Part shown: piece after piece, positions 20,462-24,846 of the stretch
Numbering within the stretch: the first letter of the stretch is position 1
Layout of the letters: each line of letters begins with the position of its first letter
Assembly: GCA_964645785.1 (NCBI GenBank)
Contig: CAZYAV010000033.1
Location: 1 to 24,846, forward strand
Direction of reading: 5' to 3'
DNA: 24,846 bases
Origin: CALWZE01 sp964645785
Lineage (GTDB): Bacteria; Bacillota; Clostridia; Oscillospirales; Ruminococcaceae
Notes under the pieces: model-generated
Told to the model about the DNA's origin: nothing
The model's input: only the letters and a program-made list of their open reading frames with translations
Databases searched by the model: none
Translations under genes and position numbers: made by a program

Positions 20462-23233
20462 ATGGCTTATCAAAGTGAAGCGCAGTTGGAGCAGCAGCTT
20501 GTCGAACAGCTTCAAAGCCAGGATTACAGTGCGGTCTCGCTGCCGGATTATGAGGCTCTGGCCGCCAATTTTAAGACGCAGTTTGCGGCGTTCAGCGCCG
20601 CAAAGTTAGGGGACACGCCCCTGTCCCCCAAAGAGTGGGAACGGGTGCTGAACCACGTCAGCGGGAAGAGCATTTTTGAAAGCGCCAAGCTGCTGCGGGA
20701 TAAGTTCGTGCTGGAACGGGACGACGGCACAAAGATCTATTTGCAGCTTCTGGACGAGGATTACGCCAAAAACCGCTACCAGGTCGCGCGCCAGACCACT
20801 GTTGTCGGCAAATACACCAACCGGTACGACGTCACCCTGCTCATCAACGGCCTGCCCCTTGTGCAGATTGAACTGAAGCGCCGCGGGATAGATATAAAGG
20901 AAGCCGTAAACCAGATCATGCGGTACCGGCAGCACTCCTATCAGGGGCTGTACCACTTCATCCAGCTCTTTGTCGTCTCCAACGGCGTGGACACGAAGTA
21001 TTTTGCCAACAGTGACAGGGAGATTCTCTATTCCCAGACCTTCTTCTGGACGGACGAAAACAACATCCGCATAACCAACCTGCGGGATTTTTCGGTGGCC
21101 TTTCTCGCCCACGATCTGCTTGTCAAGATGCTGACCCGGTTCACGGTTTTGAACGACACCGACAAGCTGATGCTGGTGATGCGCCCCTATCAGGTGTACG
21201 CCGCGCAGGCGCTCATCCGCCAGGCCACCCTGACCGGCCGCAACGCCTACATATGGCACACCACCGGCGCGGGCAAAACGCTGACCGCGTTCAAGACGGC
21301 GCAGATTCTCGCCTCCATGCCCGCCGTCAAAAAGGTCGTCTTTCTGGTTGACCGCCGGGATCTGGACACCCAGACCACCGAGGAATTCAACAAGTTCGAG
21401 GCGGGCTCGGTCGACGCGACCGACCGCACCGACATCCTCGTCCGGCAGATGCAGGACAAAAACCGGCAGCTCATCATCACCACCATTCAAAAGATGGCGG
21501 CGGCGGTGAAAAAGCCGCAGTATGCAAAGGTGATGGAGCCCTACCGCGGCGAGAAGGTTGTCTTCATCGTGGACGAATGCCACCGCAGCCAGTTTGGCGA
21601 GATGCACAAGGACATTGTGCGCCACTTTCAAAAGGCGCAGTTTTTCGGCTTCACCGGCACGCCCCGCTTCGAGGTCAACGGCAAGGTAGAGGGAAAGATC
21701 ACCCAGACAACCGAAAAGCTGTTCGGCGAATGCCTGCACTCCTACCTCATCAAGGACGCCATCTTCGACAACAATGTGCTCGGTTTTCATGTCGAATACA
21801 TCGCCACCATGAAGGGCGCCTATGATGAAAACGACCCGACCATGACCGAGGCAATCGATGTCGGCGAGCTGTATATGGCGGACGAGCGCATGGCAATGGT
21901 TGCGAACCATATCGTCCAGAACCACAAGGCCAAAACGCACAACCGGCAATACACCGCCATCTTTGCGGTCTCCTCCATCCCGATGCTGGTCAAATACTAC
22001 GACATTTTCCGATCCATCGGCCACGATCTCACCGTCGGCGGCATCTTCTCCTATGGCGCAAACGAGGACTACGAGGGGCGCAACGAGCATTCCCGCGACG
22101 CGCTGGAACGGATTATCGCCGATTACAACAAGGCCTTTGGCACCAATTTCAGCACCGAGACCTTCTCGGCCTATCACAAGGATGTCTCCGACCGCATGAA
22201 GGGCAGGAAAACCAGGCAGCTGGACATTCTGCTTGTCGTGAATATGTTCCTGACCGGCTTTGACAGCAAGCCGCTGTCCGTCCTGTATGTGGACAAGGAC
22301 ATGATGTACCACGACCTGCTGCAGGCGTACAGCCGCACCAACCGGGTGGAAAAGGAGACAAAGCCCTGGGGCATCATCGTCTGCTACCGCAACCTCAAGC
22401 AGAAAACGGACGACGCGCTGGCGCTCTTTTCCCAGGGGCACCCCGAGGGGATTCTCACGCAGCCCTTTGAATTTTATGTACAGAAGTTCAACGAGCTTGC
22501 CGCGGGGCTTCGCCAGCTCGTCCCCACCCCCGCGTCCATCGACACGCTGTGTTCCGAGGAGGATCAAAAGCGGTTTGTCCTGCTATTCCGCGAGCTGACG
22601 CGGTACCTGCTCTCGCTGCAAACCTTTGTGGAGTTCAGCTTTGAGCGCAGCAATCTGGACATGTCCGACCAGACATATCAGGATTACAAGAGCAAATACC
22701 TGCTGCTGTACCGCAAAATCCACACGCAAAAGGAGGTCGTCTCGGTTCTGGACGATGTGGATTTCTGCATCGAGCTGATGGAGAGCAACGCCATCAACGT
22801 CGCGTACATCATGAACCTCATCCGCAGCATCGACTTTGCCACCAAGCAGACCCGCGAGCGGGACATCGCGCATATCCAATCCGAGCTCGACCGCTCGGAC
22901 AATCTGCATCTGCACAAAAAAATCGACATCCTGCGCACATTCCTGGAGCAGGCCGTCGACGGCTTTGACGGCTCGGAGGATATCGACGCGGCGTACAACG
23001 CGTTTGAGAACCGGCAAAAATCCGCGGAAATCGAGGCCTTTGCCCGGCAGGCGGGGGTGGACGCGGCGATGCTCAAGGAGGAAATCGCGGAATTTGAGTT
23101 CACCGGGGTGCTGAACCCCGGCGATATCCGGGACAACATCGCCGAGCCGATGCCGCTGCTCAAAAAGCGCGCGCTTGTCGGCCGCATTGTGGAATTCATC
23201 TATTCCCACGTGGACAAATACAGCAGCAATTAA
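20462..23233 (+). CDS. hsdR: Type I restriction enzyme, R (motor/nuclease) subunit
   Basis: A 923-residue HsdR, cytosolic, which translocates and cuts DNA lacking the methylation of its partner M/S complex. The N-terminal nuclease domain shows the PD-(D/E)xK triad D123 ... E137-L-K139 (VQIELKRRG). The helicase motor has Walker A GAGKT at 269-273 and the DEAD-type box DECH at 371-374, followed by motif III-like FGFTGTPRF. The second RecA domain carries LLVVNMFLTGFDSK and YSRTNR. The C-terminal helical region (about 720-900) resembles that of EcoR124-type subunits, suggesting type IC-like. AAGGAG lies 8 nt before the ATG. All key motifs are intact, so it is probably active. hsdM follows after 10 nt. 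Confidence 0.97.
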   Translation: MAYQSEAQLEQQLVEQLQSQDYSAVSLPDYEALAANFKTQFAAFSAAKLGDTPLSPKEWERVLNHVSGKSIFESAKLLRDKFVLERDDGTKIYLQLLDEDYAKNRYQVARQTTVVGKYTNRYDVTLLINGLPLVQIELKRRGIDIKEAVNQIMRYRQHSYQGLYHFIQLFVVSNGVDTKYFANSDREILYSQTFFWTDENNIRITNLRDFSVAFLAHDLLVKMLTRFTVLNDTDKLMLVMRPYQVYAAQALIRQATLTGRNAYIWHTTGAGKTLTAFKTAQILASMPAVKKVVFLVDRRDLDTQTTEEFNKFEAGSVDATDRTDILVRQMQDKNRQLIITTIQKMAAAVKKPQYAKVMEPYRGEKVVFIVDECHRSQFGEMHKDIVRHFQKAQFFGFTGTPRFEVNGKVEGKITQTTEKLFGECLHSYLIKDAIFDNNVLGFHVEYIATMKGAYDENDPTMTEAIDVGELYMADERMAMVANHIVQNHKAKTHNRQYTAIFAVSSIPMLVKYYDIFRSIGHDLTVGGIFSYGANEDYEGRNEHSRDALERIIADYNKAFGTNFSTETFSAYHKDVSDRMKGRKTRQLDILLVVNMFLTGFDSKPLSVLYVDKDMMYHDLLQAYSRTNRVEKETKPWGIIVCYRNLKQKTDDALALFSQGHPEGILTQPFEFYVQKFNELAAGLRQLVPTPASIDTLCSEEDQKRFVLLFRELTRYLLSLQTFVEFSFERSNLDMSDQTYQDYKSKYLLLYRKIHTQKEVVSVLDDVDFCIELMESNAINVAYIMNLIRSIDFATKQTRERDIAHIQSELDRSDNLHLHKKIDILRTFLEQAVDGFDGSEDIDAAYNAFENRQKSAEIEAFARQAGVDAAMLKEEIAEFEFTGVLNPGDIRDNIAEPMPLLKKRALVGRIVEFIYSHVDKYSSN

Positions 23234-23243
23234 AGGAGACACA

Positions 23244-24812
23244 ATGGACAACAACAGCATACAGCAGCATCAAAAGGAGCTGTGCGCCAAGCTGTGGGCG
23301 ATGGCGAACGCGCTGCGCGGCAACATGGAGGCGTATGAGTTCAAGAATTACATCCTGGGCATGATTTTCTATTACTACCTGTCCGACCGCACCGAAAAGT
23401 ATATGGAAAAGCTTTTGAAGGACGACCATATGACCTATGAGCAGGCGTGGCAGGATGACGAGTACCGAGAGGCCGTGGTGGAGGAATCCCTGCGCGACCT
23501 CGGCTATGTGGTGGAGCCGCCGTATCTTTTCCACAACCTGGTGGCCATGGTGGAAAACCGCGCCTTTGACATCGAGTTTTTGCAAAAAGCCATCAACAGC
23601 CTGATGGAATCCACCATCGGGCGGGAAAGCCAGAGCGATTTTGAGGGCCTGTTTTCGGACATGCAGCTGGATTCCACAAGGCTCGGGCACACGGTAAAGG
23701 ATCGCAGCACCGTCATGTCCAAAATCATCGCGTCTCTGGACGAAATCAATTTTGGGGTGGAGGACACCAAAATTGACGTCCTCGGCAACGCCTATGAATA
23801 CCTGATTGGCCAGTTTGCCGCCACAGCCGGCAAGAAAGCCGGGGAATTCTACACCCCGGCCGGCCCCGCGGAGCTGCTCTGCCGGCTGGCCTGCCTGGGG
23901 CTTACCAACATCAAATCGGCCGCCGACCCGACCTGCGGCTCGGGCTCGCTGCTGCTGCGGCTCAAAAAATACGCGAATGTCCATCTGTACTACGGCCAGG
24001 AGCTCACCTCCACCACCTACAACCTCGCGCGGATGAACATGATTCTGCGCGGCATCCCCTACCGCAATTTCACCATCTACAACGGCGACACGCTGGAGCG
24101 CGACTATTTCGGGCAGGAGAAGTTCCGCGTACAGGTCGCGAATCCGCCCTATTCCGCAAACTGGTCGGCCGACGCGCGGTTTATGGAGGACGACCGCTTT
24201 AATCAATACGGCAAGCTCGCCCCAAAATCCAAGGCGGACTTCGCCTTTGTGCAGCACATGGTCTACCACATGGACGAGGACGGCCGGGCGGTTGTGCTGC
24301 TGCCCCACGGCGTGCTGTTCCGCGGCGGCGCGGAGGAGACTATCCGCCGGTATCTGATTGAAAAGCTGAACGTGCTGGACGCCGTCATCGGCCTGCCCGC
24401 CAACCTGTTTTTCGGCACGGGGATTCCGGTGTGCGTGCTGGTGCTGAAAAAGGAGCGCAACGGCAACCGCGGCAACATCCTGTTTATCGACGCATCCAGA
24501 GAGTACGAATCCGGCAAGAACCAGAATATCCTGCGGGAATGCGACATCGACCGGATTGTTTCGGCCTATGAAAAGCGCGAGGAGGCGGAGAAATACGCCC
24601 ACGTGGCGCCGATGGCGGAAATCGCGCAGAACGGCTTTAACCTGAACATTCCCCGGTATGTGGACACCTTTGAAAAGGAGCCGGAAATCGACCTTGCGGC
24701 GGTGGCGCAGCAAATCCGCACGCTGCAAGGCGAGATTCGGGCGATCGACGCCGAGCTGAAGCCGTATTTCGACGAGCTGGGGTTGGATTTTCCCTTTGAC
24801 GGGGAGAGGTGA
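23244..24812 (+). CDS. hsdM: Type I restriction-modification, DNA methyltransferase subunit
   Basis: A 522-residue N6-adenine methyltransferase. The N-terminal helical domain (KLWAMANALRGNMEAYEFKNYILGM) interacts with the specificity subunit. The AdoMet-binding motif is DPTCGSG (228-234), and the catalytic motif IV is NPPY (300-303), which marks adenine modification. GEFYTPAGPAELL before motif I is typical of HsdM. The start is ATG 23244, directly after AGGAG that abuts the hsdR stop; an earlier in-frame start inside hsdR is less likely. HsdM with HsdS methylates the recognition site and guides HsdR. Confidence 0.97.
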   Translation: MDNNSIQQHQKELCAKLWAMANALRGNMEAYEFKNYILGMIFYYYLSDRTEKYMEKLLKDDHMTYEQAWQDDEYREAVVEESLRDLGYVVEPPYLFHNLVAMVENRAFDIEFLQKAINSLMESTIGRESQSDFEGLFSDMQLDSTRLGHTVKDRSTVMSKIIASLDEINFGVEDTKIDVLGNAYEYLIGQFAATAGKKAGEFYTPAGPAELLCRLACLGLTNIKSAADPTCGSGSLLLRLKKYANVHLYYGQELTSTTYNLARMNMILRGIPYRNFTIYNGDTLERDYFGQEKFRVQVANPPYSANWSADARFMEDDRFNQYGKLAPKSKADFAFVQHMVYHMDEDGRAVVLLPHGVLFRGGAEETIRRYLIEKLNVLDAVIGLPANLFFGTGIPVCVLVLKKERNGNRGNILFIDASREYESGKNQNILRECDIDRIVSAYEKREEAEKYAHVAPMAEIAQNGFNLNIPRYVDTFEKEPEIDLAAVAQQIRTLQGEIRAIDAELKPYFDELGLDFPFDGER

Positions 24813-24817
24813 TTTTG

Positions 24818-24846
24818 ATGGAAAATGTATATTCAAGTAATAGCCA
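24818..24846 (+). CDS. hsdS: Start of next gene, probably the specificity subunit
   Basis: An ATG at 24818, 5 nt after the hsdM stop, has GGGAGAGGTG about 8 nt upstream and begins MENVYSSNS before the window ends. The position directly after hsdR-hsdM makes the S subunit the natural candidate. The codons seen are AT-rich compared with hsdM, as often found in specificity genes. Nothing else identifies it. Confidence 0.55.

Overview
The window looks like the chromosome of a high-GC, low-redundancy Bacillota, most likely a gut-type member of the Clostridia (Oscillospirales-like). Reasons: purine-rich Shine-Dalgarno sites before most genes, sigma-A type promoters with 17-nt spacers, strong intrinsic terminators, a short HisG plus HisZ, a TrpR-family regulator heading the his operon, a MetH without reactivation domain, and GC-rich intergenic DNA full of degenerate repeats. 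The genus is not decided by the sequence.

Layout from left to right. (1) Positions 1-47 hold the first codons of a leftward yebC/pmpR-family gene with its own promoter. (2) About 1.1 kb of GC-rich DNA follows, with a promoter that has no obvious gene and a short tandem repeat. (3) A rightward sulfur/thiol redox cluster (1164-4645): a Crp/Fnr-like regulator, thioredoxin, a single-domain rhodanese, a CoA-disulfide-reductase-like flavoprotein fused to a rhodanese domain, and a lipoprotein rhodanese. The four enzyme genes overlap or nearly touch and can be read as a sulfane-sulfur or disulfide relay from the cell surface to the cytosol. (4) A single gene (5082-7109) with two tandem promoters and a textbook terminator. 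It encodes an unusual protein: a cytoplasmic ECF-sigma-like module, one transmembrane helix, then TPR and internalin-like leucine-rich repeats. This is the most novel object in the window. (5) About 0.7 kb of repeat-rich DNA, then a monocistronic cobalamin-dependent methionine synthase-like gene (7892-10246). (6) A leftward ten-gene histidine operon (18330 to 10622), hisR-Z-G-D-C-B-H-A-F-IE, almost fully translationally coupled. It is driven by a promoter with an embedded dyad operator and closed by a bidirectional terminator at 10397-10423. (7) A spacer (18390-19203) with an orphan rightward terminator and a degenerate repeat pair. (8) A leftward TetR-type regulator. (9) A rightward type I restriction-modification operon (hsdR, hsdM, start of a probable hsdS) that runs off the right edge.

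Most genes belong to well-known families. The parts worth a second look are the membrane-anchored sigma/LRR protein, the multi-rhodanese operon with a cysteine-rich Crp-like regulator, the his operator, the orphan promoter and orphan terminator, and two intergenic repeat pairs that share a 220-bp period. No tRNA, rRNA, CRISPR array or insertion sequence was recognised.
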